Origin: Streptomyces panaciradicis
GTDB taxonomy: Bacteria; Actinomycetota; Actinomycetes; Streptomycetales; Streptomycetaceae
DNA: 56,743 nt
Direction: 5' to 3'
NCBI RefSeq assembly: GCF_023516615.1
Contig: NZ_JAMGBF010000076.1
Coordinates: 1-56,743 of the forward strand
Both the position numbers and the translations under genes were made by a program. Positions 1-7,877 of this stretch are shown piece after piece; position 1 is the stretch's first letter, and each line of letters opens with the position of its first letter. Under the pieces are notes generated by a model. That model searched no databases. It was not told the DNA's origin and saw nothing but the letters and a program-made list of their open reading frames with translations.

Positions 1-296
1 ACACCCCGGTCGATGTAGTCCTGTACGGAGGCCACATGGAGCCGCAGCCCATGTGCGGCGACCACACGGTCGCGGTAGTCGAGGACCTCGGGGAAGTTGT
101 GCCCGGTGTCCACGTGCAGCAGCGAGAAGGGAACGGCCGCCGGGGCGAAGGCCTTCAGCGCCAGGTGGAGCATGACGATGGAGTCCTTGCCGCCGGAGAA
201 CAGGATCACCGGCCGCTCGAACTCACCCGCCACCTCACGGAAGATGTGCGCGGACTCCGATTCCAGGGCGTCCAGATGGGACAGCGCGCCGCTCAC
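1..296 (-). CDS. cysD: Sulfate adenylyltransferase subunit 2 (CysD), partial
   Basis: This is the N-terminal 98 codons of the catalytic subunit of ATP sulfurylase, which with the GTPase CysN makes adenosine 5'-phosphosulfate in assimilatory sulfate reduction. The SGGKDS pyrophosphatase-loop motif, followed by IVMLHLALKAF and HVDTGHNFPE, identifies it as CysD. I place the start at a GTG whose first four bases (GTGA) contain the cysC stop, so the two genes are translationally coupled. The gene runs off the left edge, and cysN is expected beyond it. The identification is secure; only the C-terminal part is unseen. Confidence 0.95.
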   Translation of the reverse strand, partial: MSGALSHLDALESESAHIFREVAGEFERPVILFSGGKDSIVMLHLALKAFAPAAVPFSLLHVDTGHNFPEVLDYRDRVVAAHGLRLHVASVQDYIDRG

Positions 297-850
297 ACCA
301 GCCCCCGCTCCGCGAGCACCGCGTACACCGCGTCCGCCGACTCCTCGGGCGTCTGGGCCTGCGTCGCCAGCACCAGATCCGGGTCCGCCGGCGGCTCGTA
401 CGGGTCGTCGACGCCGGTGAGCCCCGTCAGCCGGCCCGCGGCCTGCCGGGCGTACAGCCCCTTCACGTCCCGCTCGCCGCACACCTCGACCGGCGTGGCG
501 ACATGCACCTCGACGTACGGCGTCGCGCTGGCCTCGTGCCGCTTGCGGACCGCCTCCCGGCTGTCGGCGTACGGGGCGATCACGGGGACCACGGACAGCA
601 CGCCGTTGCGGGCCAGGACCTCGGAGACCAGGCCGATGCGCTGCACGTTCGTGTTGCGGTCCGCTCTGGAGAAGCCGAGGCCCGCCGAGAGGAAGCGGCG
701 TATCTCGTCGCCGTCGAGGATCTCCACGCGATGACCCTCGGCCGCCAGGCGTGCCCCGAGGTGGCGGGCGATGGTCGTCTTGCCCGCGCTCGGCAGTCCG
801 GTGAGCCAGACGGTGGCTCCCCGAGCCCTGGGTCCTGGCGTGGTGGTCAT
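293..850 (-). CDS. cysC: Adenylylsulfate kinase (APS kinase, CysC)
   Basis: This 185-aa cytoplasmic kinase phosphorylates APS to PAPS using ATP. It has the P-loop GLPSAGKTT at about residues 18-26, followed by the ILDGDEIRRFLS and GLGFSRADR stretches typical of APS kinases, and normal family length. I chose the ATG at 850 over the upstream in-frame TTG at 856 because AGAGGA lies 9 nt upstream of it. It is the first gene of a cysC-cysD operon here. In S. coelicolor, as I recall, cysH precedes cysC, but here the next gene upstream is a PaaX-type regulator, so the sulfur cluster appears to be interrupted at this point. Confidence 0.95.
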   Translation of the reverse strand: MTTTPGPRARGATVWLTGLPSAGKTTIARHLGARLAAEGHRVEILDGDEIRRFLSAGLGFSRADRNTNVQRIGLVSEVLARNGVLSVVPVIAPYADSREAVRKRHEASATPYVEVHVATPVEVCGERDVKGLYARQAAGRLTGLTGVDDPYEPPADPDLVLATQAQTPEESADAVYAVLAERGLV

Positions 851-872
851 GCGCAACAGTCCTCTTCCTCGG

Positions 873-900
873 CCTAGCGGTCGGCTCGCCGAACGCTAGG
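873..900. promoter_or_regulatory. 28-bp near-perfect palindrome upstream of cysC
   Basis: The outer arms CCTAGCG and CGCTAGG (873-879, 894-900) and the inner arms TCGGC and GCCGA (881-885, 888-892) form an almost continuous 13-bp inverted repeat with one mismatched pair. It lies 22 nt upstream of the cysC ATG, next to the ribosome site. It could be an operator for a sulfur regulator or an mRNA hairpin that affects cysC translation. I know of no published site with this sequence. Confidence 0.5.
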
Positions 901-999
901 TAAGAAACTTGAGAAGAGGGACAGAGGAAGCTGAGGGTTCCGTGAGGGGCGGAAGGTGTGGCTGAGGTCATAGCAGGCCGCGGGCGGCCAGGTGCCGCC

Positions 1000-1812
1000 T
1001 CACACCCCCGCGAACACCGCCCCCGCGTCCCTGAGCCGCTCGTGCAGCTCCCGGAACACCGCGGCCGAGCGCGCCCCCGGCCAGTCCTCCGGCAGCAGCC
1101 GGGCCGGGAGACCGGGGTCGACGTAGGGCAGATGGCGCCAGGAGTCGAGAACCAGGAGGTAGTCGCGGTAGGCGTCCTCGGGCGGGGTGTCCGCGCGCCT
1201 CCGCCACTCCTGGAGCACCGGCTCGTGGCGGTCCAGGAAGACCTCGTGCTCCTTGGCGATGGCGGCCAGGTCCCACCAGCGGGCGACCGCCTCGACGGTG
1301 GGGGCGAAGCCGAGGTGCTCGCCGCGGAAGAGGTCGACGTACGGGTCGAGGTGCAGCCGGCGCAGGGTGTGCTCGGTCTCCTCGTACAGCCGCGCGGGCG
1401 CGATCCACACGCCGGGCGCCGCCGTCCCGAAGCCGAGCGCGGCCAGCCGGGAGCGCAGCACGTGCCGCTTCTGCCGCTCCGACTCCGGCACGGAGAACAC
1501 CGCGAGCACCCAGCCCTCGCCCTCGGGTGCGGCGGTGGCGTACACGCGCCGGTCGCCGTCGTCGAGCAACTGGCGGGCGTCCGGCGACAGTTCGTACCCG
1601 GCGGCGCCCTGCGCCGTGCGGGCGGGCAGCAGCAGCCCGCGGCGTTTGAGGCGGGACACCGACGACCGTACGGAGGGCGCGTCCACGCCGACCGCGGCCA
1701 GCAGCCGGATCAGCTCGGCGACGGGCACGGGGCCCGGCACGAAGCGGCCGTAGGCGCCGTAGAGCGTGACGATGAGAGACCGTGGTGCATGCTGGTCGGA
1801 CACGTTGATCAT
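1000..1812 (-). CDS. PaaX-family transcriptional regulator
   Basis: This 270-aa protein has the PaaX layout: an N-terminal winged-helix region (about residues 10-75, with VRSSVSRLKRRGLL as the recognition part), a central Cas2-like ferredoxin fold, and a C-terminal PaaX region with the segments RYLLVLDSWR-like YRDYLLVLDSWRHLPYVDPGLP. PaaX proteins repress phenylacetate and other aromatic-acid genes and respond to the CoA thioester. The gene begins 15 nt after the stop of the aryl-CoA ligase on the same strand, so the two are probably co-transcribed, and the ligase product is a natural candidate effector. The start is ATG at 1812; a GTG at 1803 is a weaker alternative. Confidence 0.85.
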   Translation of the reverse strand: MINVSDQHAPRSLIVTLYGAYGRFVPGPVPVAELIRLLAAVGVDAPSVRSSVSRLKRRGLLLPARTAQGAAGYELSPDARQLLDDGDRRVYATAAPEGEGWVLAVFSVPESERQKRHVLRSRLAALGFGTAAPGVWIAPARLYEETEHTLRRLHLDPYVDLFRGEHLGFAPTVEAVARWWDLAAIAKEHEVFLDRHEPVLQEWRRRADTPPEDAYRDYLLVLDSWRHLPYVDPGLPARLLPEDWPGARSAAVFRELHERLRDAGAVFAGV

Positions 1813-1827
1813 CTTAGGTCGTCGGCA

Positions 1828-3420
1828 TCACTGCTGGTCACTTTCGGTGCGCAGTTTGAACCGCTGGAGCTTTCCGGTCGCGGTGCGCGGCAGGGCGTCA
1901 GCGAAGTGGATCTCGCGCGGGCATTTGTAGGGCGCCAGTTCGGACTTGACGAAGGCGCGCAGCGCCTCGGCGTCCCGGGCGGCGCCCTCCTTGAGGACGA
2001 CATGGGCGACGGCGACCTGCCCGCGGGCCTCGTCGGGGCGCCCGACGACCGCGGCCTCGACCACGTCCGGGTGGCGCAGCAGGGCGTCCTCGACCTCCGG
2101 CCCGGCGATGTTGTACCCGGCCGAGATGATCATGTCGTCGGCGCGGGCGACGTACCGGAGGTAGCCGTCGCCGTCGCGGACGTAGGTGTCGCCCGTGATG
2201 TTCCAGCCGCCGCGCACGTACGCCCGCTGCCGCGGGTCGGCGAGGTAGCGGCAGCCGACGGGACCGCGCACGGCGAGCAGGCCCGGCTCCCCGTCGGGCA
2301 CGGGGTGCCCGTCCTCGTCCTGGACGCGTGCCTGCCATCCCGGCACGGGCACCCCGGTCGTCCCGGGCCGGATGTCCTCGTCGGCGGCGGAGACGAAGAT
2401 GTGCAGCAGCTCGGTCGCGCCGATGCCGTTGATGATGCGCAGTCCCGTGCGCTCCTGCCAGGCCCGCCAGGTGGCCGCGGGCAGGTTCTCGCCCGCGGAC
2501 ACGCAGCGGCGCAGGGAGGAGACGTCGTGGGCGTCGATCTCCGCGAGCATCGCCCGGTAGGCGGTCGGCGCGGTGAACAGCACCGAGACGCGGTGCGCGG
2601 CGACGGCCTCCAGCAGCTGCCGCGGATGGGCCTGTTCCAGCAGCAGGGCGCTCGCGCCGGCGCGCAGCGGGAAGACCACCAGGCCGCCGAGCCCGAAGGT
2701 GAAGCCGAGGGGCGGACTGCCGGCGAAGACGTCGTCCGCGGTGGGGCGCAGGACGTGCCGGGAGAAGGTGTCCGCTATCGCCAGGACGTCCCGGTGGAAG
2801 TGCATGCACCCCTTCGGGCGGCCGGTCGTGCCCGAGGTGAACGCGATCAGCGCCACGTCGTCGGCGGCCGTGGCGACGGCCGGGTACGGGGTGTCGGGTG
2901 CCGGGCGGCGCAGGAGGTCGTCCGGGGTGTCGCCGCCGTACGTGGTGATCCTCAGGCCGGGTATCTCGGCCTTGACCAGGTCGTCGACGGAGCGGACGTC
3001 GCACAGGGCGTGCCTGACCTGTGCGATGTCGCAGATCACCGCGAGCTCGTGCGGCCGCTGCTGCGCCAGCACCGTGACCGCCACCCCGCCCGCCTTCAGC
3101 ACCGCCAGCCAGCAGGCGGCCAGCCAGGGCGTGGTCGGGCCGCGCAGCAGGACGCGGTTGCCGGGGACCACGCCGAGGTCGTCGGTGAGCAGGTGCGCGA
3201 TCCGGTCGACGCGGGCGCGCAGCTCGCCGTACGTCCAGGACGGGCCGGTGGGGGTGTGGAACGCCGGGCGGGCCGGACCGGGGCCCGTCAGCAGTTCGGC
3301 GGCGCAGTTCAGCCGATCGGGGTACCACAGCTCCGGCAGGTCGAAGCGGAGCTCGGGCCATTCCTCGCGGGGCGGAAGGTTGTCGCGCGCGAAGGTGTCG
3401 ACGTGGGCGGAGTCGGTCAT
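1828..3420 (-). CDS. Aryl-CoA ligase (2-aminobenzoate/benzoate-CoA ligase type)
   Basis: This 530-aa ANL-superfamily enzyme adenylates a carboxylic acid and transfers it to CoA. It carries the P-loop TSGTTGRPKG (about residues 195-204), GATELLHIF (A5), ITGD and YLRYVARADDMIISAGYN (A7-A8), and the C-terminal catalytic lysine in TATGKLQRFKL. The overall pattern (GEPGLLAVRGP, HIFVSA) is that of benzoate- and 2-aminobenzoate-CoA ligases rather than fatty acyl ligases, although the exact acid cannot be read from sequence. I start at the ATG at 3420; a longer reading would cross the divergent promoter. It is divergent from an acyl-CoA dehydrogenase and followed by paaX, which suggests an aromatic or branched-acid degradation unit. 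Confidence 0.88.
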   Translation of the reverse strand: MTDSAHVDTFARDNLPPREEWPELRFDLPELWYPDRLNCAAELLTGPGPARPAFHTPTGPSWTYGELRARVDRIAHLLTDDLGVVPGNRVLLRGPTTPWLAACWLAVLKAGGVAVTVLAQQRPHELAVICDIAQVRHALCDVRSVDDLVKAEIPGLRITTYGGDTPDDLLRRPAPDTPYPAVATAADDVALIAFTSGTTGRPKGCMHFHRDVLAIADTFSRHVLRPTADDVFAGSPPLGFTFGLGGLVVFPLRAGASALLLEQAHPRQLLEAVAAHRVSVLFTAPTAYRAMLAEIDAHDVSSLRRCVSAGENLPAATWRAWQERTGLRIINGIGATELLHIFVSAADEDIRPGTTGVPVPGWQARVQDEDGHPVPDGEPGLLAVRGPVGCRYLADPRQRAYVRGGWNITGDTYVRDGDGYLRYVARADDMIISAGYNIAGPEVEDALLRHPDVVEAAVVGRPDEARGQVAVAHVVLKEGAARDAEALRAFVKSELAPYKCPREIHFADALPRTATGKLQRFKLRTESDQQ

Positions 3421-3467
3421 GGAGGTGCGCCCCCTTATGCCGGGTTCGGCGTCCTGGCGGGCTCGTG

Positions 3468-3514
3468 AATGGAGCGTATCGTGTTGGTGACGACAGTCAA
3501 TGGAGCGCGATACG
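3468..3514. promoter_or_regulatory. Repeat-rich divergent operator region
   Basis: The short space between the divergent ligase and dehydrogenase genes has a 9-bp direct repeat AATGGAGCG (3468-3476 and 3499-3507, 31 bp apart, three helical turns). It also has an inverted repeat CGTATCG (3475-3481) / CGATACG (3508-3514). The arrangement suits a dimeric repressor controlling both genes, most simply the adjacent PaaX-type regulator. It does not match the PaaX sequence known from enteric bacteria. Confidence 0.5.
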
Positions 3515-3547
3515 GTCGGGGTGGAAACGGCAGAGAGGGGACCGGCG

Positions 3548-4672
3548 ATGCCCGCATTCTCGCTCGAACCGGCACAGATCGCCTGGTGCGGGGAGCTGCG
3601 CACGGCCGCCGAGCGGCTGCGCCCGCTGGCCGAGAAGGGCGAACCGGGGCACGTCAACCGCCCGCTCGTCGTCGAACTCGGCAGACTCGGGCTCCTGGAC
3701 CGGCTGTTCACCTCGGGCGCGCTCGACCTGTGCCTGATGCGCGAGTCCCTCGCTTACAGCTGCACCGAGGCCGAGACGGCGCTCGCGCTGCAGGGCCTGG
3801 GCGCCCACCCCGTGCACGCGTACGGCACCCCGGCCCAGCGCGAGCGCTGGCTGCCCCGGGTGTCCGACGGCACGGCGGTGGCGGCGTTCGCGCTGAGCGA
3901 GCCGGGGGCCGGCTCCGACGCGGCGGCCCTGACGCTGACCGCGCAGCCCGACGGCAGCGGCGGCTGGCGTCTCCGCGGCGAGAAGTGCTGGATCTCCAAC
4001 GCCCCCGAGGCCGACTTCTACACCGTCTTCGCCCGCACCACCCCCGGCGCCGGCTCACGCGGCGTGACCGCCTTCCTGGTGCCCGCCGACCGCCCCGGCC
4101 TCACCGGCACCGCCCTCGACATGCTCTCCCCGCACCCCATCGGCGCCCTCGACTTCGACGCCGTGCCGGTCACCGCGGACGACATGATCGGCGAGGCGGA
4201 CGGGGGCTTCCGGGTCGCGATGGGCACCCTCAACCTCTTCCGGCCCAGCGTCGGCGCCTTCGCCGTCGGCATGGCCCAGGCGGCGCTGGACGCGACCCTC
4301 GCCCACACCTCCCGCCGGGACGCCTTCGGAGGCAAACTGCGCGACCTGCAGACGGTCGCCCACCGGGTCGCCGAGATGGCCCTGCGCACGGACGCGGCCC
4401 GCCTCATGGTGTACGCGGCGGCGTCGGCGTACGACGAAGGGGCCCCGGACGTCCCCCGGCGCGCGGCGATGGCGAAGCTGCTCGCCACCGAGACCGCGCA
4501 GTACGTCGTCGACGCCGCGGTCCAGTTGCACGGCGCCCGCGCCCTGCGCCGCGGCCACCTGCTCGAACACCTCTACCGCGAGGTCCGCGCGCCACGTATC
4601 TACGAGGGCGCCAGCGAGGTCCAGCGGGACATCATCGCCAAGGAGCTGTACCGGAACCGGGAGGCGCGGTGA
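3548..4672 (+). CDS. Acyl-CoA dehydrogenase
   Basis: This 374-aa FAD-dependent acyl-CoA dehydrogenase introduces a trans-2,3 double bond into an acyl-CoA. Seen are the flavin/substrate segment AFALSEPGAGSDAAAL, the middle-domain EKCWISNAPEADFYTVFART, and the C-terminal IYEGASEVQRDIIAKEL, whose glutamate is the usual catalytic base. The ATG at 3548 (MPAFSLEP) has GAGAGGGG just upstream and is preferred to the ATG at 3500, which would put the divergent operator inside the gene. The stop overlaps the next start (GTGA). With the aryl-CoA ligase it forms a plausible activation-then-oxidation pair, but the substrate is not known. Confidence 0.9.
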   Translation: MPAFSLEPAQIAWCGELRTAAERLRPLAEKGEPGHVNRPLVVELGRLGLLDRLFTSGALDLCLMRESLAYSCTEAETALALQGLGAHPVHAYGTPAQRERWLPRVSDGTAVAAFALSEPGAGSDAAALTLTAQPDGSGGWRLRGEKCWISNAPEADFYTVFARTTPGAGSRGVTAFLVPADRPGLTGTALDMLSPHPIGALDFDAVPVTADDMIGEADGGFRVAMGTLNLFRPSVGAFAVGMAQAALDATLAHTSRRDAFGGKLRDLQTVAHRVAEMALRTDAARLMVYAAASAYDEGAPDVPRRAAMAKLLATETAQYVVDAAVQLHGARALRRGHLLEHLYREVRAPRIYEGASEVQRDIIAKELYRNREAR

Positions 4673-5067
4673 CCGCGGAACGCATCAACCCCAGTGAGCT
4701 GTCCCCGCCGGCCGGCTTCTCCCACGCGGTCGTCGCCACCGGCACCCGGGTCGTCTTCCTGGCCGGCCAGACCGCCCTGGACACCGACGGCAAGGTGGTC
4801 GGCGACACCCTCCCCGAACAGTTCGAACGGGCCCTGGGCAACCTGCTGGCCGCCCTCGCGGCCGCCGGCGGCACCCCGTCCGACCTGGCCCGCGTCACCG
4901 TCTACGCCACGGACGTCGCCGCCTACCGCGAGCACGCCGGCCGGCTCGGCCGCGTGTGGCGGGACCTGGCGGGCCGGGACTACCCGGCGATGGCGGTCGT
5001 CGAGGTCGTACGGCTGTGGGACGAGAAGGCGCTGGTGGAACTCGACGGCTTCGCCGTACTGCCGTAG
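4669..5067 (+). CDS. RidA/YjgF-family protein with altered active-site arginine
   Basis: This 132-aa protein is of the RidA (YER057c/UK114) family: the start INPSELSPPAGFSHAVV, LAGQTALDTDGKVVG and ALVELDGFAVL are characteristic. Canonical RidA deaminates 2-iminoacids using an arginine in a PARS-type motif. Here the matching stretch reads YPAMAVVEV, so methionine stands where arginine is expected. This places it in one of the Rid subgroups with a different or unknown activity, perhaps hydration or hydrolysis of a pathway intermediate. It starts at a GTG overlapping the acyl-CoA dehydrogenase stop, so it belongs to that operon. Confidence 0.85.
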   Translation: MTAERINPSELSPPAGFSHAVVATGTRVVFLAGQTALDTDGKVVGDTLPEQFERALGNLLAALAAAGGTPSDLARVTVYATDVAAYREHAGRLGRVWRDLAGRDYPAMAVVEVVRLWDEKALVELDGFAVLP

Positions 5068-5080
5068 GCCACGGCGGAGT

Positions 5081-5275
5081 TCAGGCGGCCACGGCCGGGC
5101 GCTCGGCCGGCACGCGGTGCGGGTCGACGACGCGGCCGTCGGCCGTCAGCTCACCCGAGTCGTCGAAGACGATCGCGCCGTCGCAGCGCAGGCTCCAGCC
5201 CTGCTCCGGATGGGCCGCCACGATGTGCGCGGCGCGGCTGTCGGAGGAAGGGCACGAAGGCTGGTGGGAACACAT
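5081..5275 (-). CDS. Small DUF5999-like protein
   Basis: This 64-aa protein begins MCSHQPSCPSSDS and continues AAHPEQGWSLRCDGAIVF and GELTADGRVVDPHR. That pattern is common in short Streptomyces proteins annotated as DUF5999, whose function is unknown. The CSHQPSC motif could bind a metal. The ATG at 5275 has GGAGGT five nt upstream, a strong reason to use this start rather than the longer open frame. It is convergent with the RidA-like gene with a 13-nt gap. Confidence 0.85.
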   Translation of the reverse strand: MCSHQPSCPSSDSRAAHIVAAHPEQGWSLRCDGAIVFDDSGELTADGRVVDPHRVPAERPAVAA

Positions 5276-5502
5276 GGCGCACCTCCACATCGGCCGGGAC
5301 CGCTGCGTACGGCCCCGCTGCACAGACCATCCCGCGGACGCGAACCCACCGGAACGCCCCGGCGGGAAGCGTGACAACACCCGGACAACTCCCGGACGGT
5401 TCCACGACCCTCGACGCGGACTCGCCACCGAAGGGGTGACGGTCACCGCCCCGGACGGGCCCGGCCGGTACCTAGTGGAAGCCCCACCTTCAGGAGGTCT
5501 CC

Positions 5503-5928
5503 ATGTTCGTCCGCCCCGCCATCGGCCTCGCGGCCGGTGCCGCCCTGCTCCTGCTCACCGCCCCCACCACGCCGGCCGCCGCGGACCCGTACGAGACGGT
5601 GACCGTCGACCCCACCGGCACCCTCGCCGCCGACGGCACCGTGACGCTCTCCGGCACCTACCGCTGCCTCGGCAACACCGGCCCGGCCTTCGTCAGCTCC
5701 TCCGTCAGCCAGGCGAAGCCGGACGTCCGCCAGGGCATCGGCGGCACCAGCGCGGTGTGCGACGGCCAGGAACACCGCTGGCAGAACTCGGGCAAGCCCA
5801 CGGACGCCCTCGACGCCGGCACCGCGAGCGTCGAGGCCACGGTCATGGAGCTGCGCCCCATGAGCGGCCTGCCCCTGCCCCGCTTCCACGCGGTGCAGCG
5901 GCGGGACGTCACCCTGACCCGCGACTGA
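5503..5928 (+). CDS. Secreted DUF6299-like protein
   Basis: This 141-aa protein has a signal peptide of about 27 residues (MFVRPAIGLAAGAALLLL, ending PAAADP). The mature domain starts YETVTVDPTG, LSGTYRC, VCDGQEHRW, with two cysteines that could form a disulfide. The composition and order match the small exported Streptomyces proteins called DUF6299; the role is unknown. AGGAGGTCTCC precedes the ATG directly. No partner gene is evident. Confidence 0.75.
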   Translation: MFVRPAIGLAAGAALLLLTAPTTPAAADPYETVTVDPTGTLAADGTVTLSGTYRCLGNTGPAFVSSSVSQAKPDVRQGIGGTSAVCDGQEHRWQNSGKPTDALDAGTASVEATVMELRPMSGLPLPRFHAVQRRDVTLTRD

Positions 5929-6037
5929 GAGCGGCCGGCCGGTACCTCGGGGTCACCGGGCGAACCGCCCCCGCTTACCATTGCGCTGTACACGCAGCAG
6001 CCCGGACGGTTACCTGGTCGGACCCGTGGAGATGCCC

Positions 6038-7459
6038 GTGGCCTCGCACCGTCGCTCTCCGAACCACCGTTTACGACTGCTCGTCACCGAGGCCCGGCTG
6101 ACGCACGAGGCACTCGCCCGGCACGTCAACCGGCTGGCGGCCCTGCGCGGGCAGCCCACCCGGTACGACCGGACCTCGGTCGCGCACTGGCTGGCCGGCA
6201 CCCGGCCCCGCTCGTTCACCGTGGAGCTGCTCTGCCACGCGCTGAGCGAGCGGCTGGGCCGGCCGGTCACGCCCTTCGACGCCGGATTCCAGACCACCCC
6301 GGCACACGGTGGCAGCGCCGCCCCGGACGCCGTCGCCCGCCTCGGCGACCTGGCCGGCGCCGAGACGGACCCGCGCCTGCGGGCCGCGGCACGCGCGGTC
6401 CCCTTCCGGCCCGGCGCGCCCCTGCCCGCCGGCCCCGCCGACCGGGCCGCCGCCGACGGCCCGCACGAGCCGGCGGACCTCGCCCTGGAGATCCGGTCCA
6501 TGCGGGACACCGCCGCCTTCTGCGCCTTCCACCTCGACGCCTTCGGCGGCGGCTACACCCGCACGGTGCTGGCCGGCTACCTCTCCGACGTCGTCACCCC
6601 GTGGCTGCGCCGGCGGGGAGAGGAAACCGGCCACCGGGTGCTGTTCGCCGGCGCGGCCCAACTCGCCCACCTCCTCGCCCAGTCCGCCGCCGACATGGGC
6701 GCCGAGGGCCAGGCCCAGCAGGCCCACGAAATCTCCCTGGCGCTGGCCGCCCACGCCGGCGACCGGCGGCTGTACGCCATCGGGCTGCGGGCGCTGAGCG
6801 GACAGGCGCTGCGCCTGGGCGCCCCCGCCTCGGCCCTGCGGCTGGCCGAGACCGCCGCGGAGACGGTGCCGCGCACGGCCTCGCCAGGCACCCACGCCTA
6901 CGTGCTGACCCAGTGCGCGCTCGGCCAGGCGATGAGCGGGCTGCCGCGCACGGCGGTACGGACCCTGCTGCGGGCCGAGCGGTGGCTGGAGCGGGCCGAC
7001 AGCGTCGCGGGCCCGTTCACGCACTACGCCCACGCCGACTTCGCCTACCAGCAGGCCCAAGTGCTGCGCGCGCTGGGCGAGTCCGCCCCGGCGCTGCGCG
7101 CCTACGAGCTCTCGCTGCGAGAACGCGAGGCACACCGCAACCGGACGCGGGTGCTCACCCTGGCCGGCACCGCCGAACTGCTCCTCGCGCAGGGCCGGCT
7201 GGACGAGGCCTGCGCGCTGTGGCACCGCTGCCTCGACGAGGCTCCCCGCGTCCACTCCCAGCAGGTCACCCAGCGTCTCGCCGGGATCCGCCAGGAACTG
7301 CGCCCCTACCGGCGCAGTCCCGCGGTGGCGGAGTTGTGGGCGAGGGTGATATCCGGGGCCGAACGGAGTACCGGCGCGGACGGCGGCCGGTCCGGACGGC
7401 CACAGTGGTCCCATGACCGACCCTCTGACGACGGCCGACGTACTGGCAGCCCTGCGTAA
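6038..7459 (+). CDS. HTH-like N-terminus plus TPR-like regulator protein
   Basis: This protein of about 473 aa starts with a DNA-binding-like region (residues about 8-75: LRLLVTEARLTHEALARHVN ... TSVAHWLAGTRPR). The rest is a long alanine/leucine-rich helical region resembling tetratricopeptide repeats (LALAAHAGDRRLYAIGLRAL, ALGQAMSGLPRTAVRTLLRA, YQQAQVLRALGESAPALRAY). This layout is frequent in Streptomyces proteins annotated as regulators or tetratricopeptide proteins. GGAG at 6028-6031 is well spaced for the GTG at 6038; an ATG at 6032 is the alternative. No specific function can be assigned. Confidence 0.75.
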   Translation: MASHRRSPNHRLRLLVTEARLTHEALARHVNRLAALRGQPTRYDRTSVAHWLAGTRPRSFTVELLCHALSERLGRPVTPFDAGFQTTPAHGGSAAPDAVARLGDLAGAETDPRLRAAARAVPFRPGAPLPAGPADRAAADGPHEPADLALEIRSMRDTAAFCAFHLDAFGGGYTRTVLAGYLSDVVTPWLRRRGEETGHRVLFAGAAQLAHLLAQSAADMGAEGQAQQAHEISLALAAHAGDRRLYAIGLRALSGQALRLGAPASALRLAETAAETVPRTASPGTHAYVLTQCALGQAMSGLPRTAVRTLLRAERWLERADSVAGPFTHYAHADFAYQQAQVLRALGESAPALRAYELSLREREAHRNRTRVLTLAGTAELLLAQGRLDEACALWHRCLDEAPRVHSQQVTQRLAGIRQELRPYRRSPAVAELWARVISGAERSTGADGGRSGRPQWSHDRPSDDGRRTGSPA

Positions 7460-7559
7460 CCCCGAAGCCACGGGTGCGGCCGGCACCCCGGCGGGCCCTC
7501 ACGTACCGCCGGCTCCCGACCATCCGTCGCCCTTCACGCGCGGCGGGCAGCAGGCGTGA
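7413..7559 (+). pseudogene. Possible 5' remnant of a gene, 48 codons, running into repeats
   Basis: An ATG inside the end of the preceding gene opens a 48-codon frame beginning MTDPLTTADVLAALRNPEAT. This looks like a genuine protein start, but it then turns into low-complexity Pro/Gly sequence and stops in the first unit of the tandem repeat region. It may be the stub of a gene whose body was lost when the repeat tract formed. There is no strong ribosome site, so it could also be a chance frame. Confidence 0.25.
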
Positions 7560-7877
7560 GGGTCGCCTTTCAGGTGAGCCGACGGCAGGCGTGACGGCAG
7601 GCCCTCGCGTGCCGCCGGGGGCCGACCATCCGTCGCTTTTCGCGTGCGGCCCGCGGCAGGCGGGTCCGTCGTCCTTCGCGTGCAGCCCGCGGTGGGTGTG
7701 ACCGTCATCTTTCAGGCGCAGCCGGCGGCAGGCGCCCCCGCCGGTCCTCGCGTGCCGCCGCAGCAGGCGTGTCGGTGGTCGTTCACGTGCGGCCCGCGGC
7801 AGGCGTGCATGCCGTCCCTCGCCTGCCGCCCGCGGCAAGCGTGACCGACGGCTCTCAGGCGCCGACCGCGGCCGCCG
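7527..7877. repeat. Degenerate tandem repeat, about nine units of ~36 bp
   Basis: The stretch between the regulator-like gene and the P450-like gene consists of about nine imperfect head-to-tail units. The shared core is roughly CGTGCGGCCCGCGGCAGGCG, usually followed by TG(A/C/T)CCGTC and a pyrimidine-rich TTC step. Spacing is about 31-40 bp, centred on 36. The 12-codon period gives peptide-like repeats (VQPAAGVTV-type) in one plus-strand frame, but stops and frame slips break it, so I do not call it coding. No unique spacers of constant length are present, so it is not a CRISPR array. Confidence 0.6.

Noticed and set aside
958..3468. 836-codon open frame on the plus strand
   Set aside because: It runs antisense through paaX and the aryl-CoA ligase; the composition is the frame-shadow typical of high-GC genes, without any recognisable domain.
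7527..7877. Tandem repeats considered as a CRISPR array
   Set aside because: Units are degenerate, directly adjacent and lack unique spacers; no cas genes are nearby.
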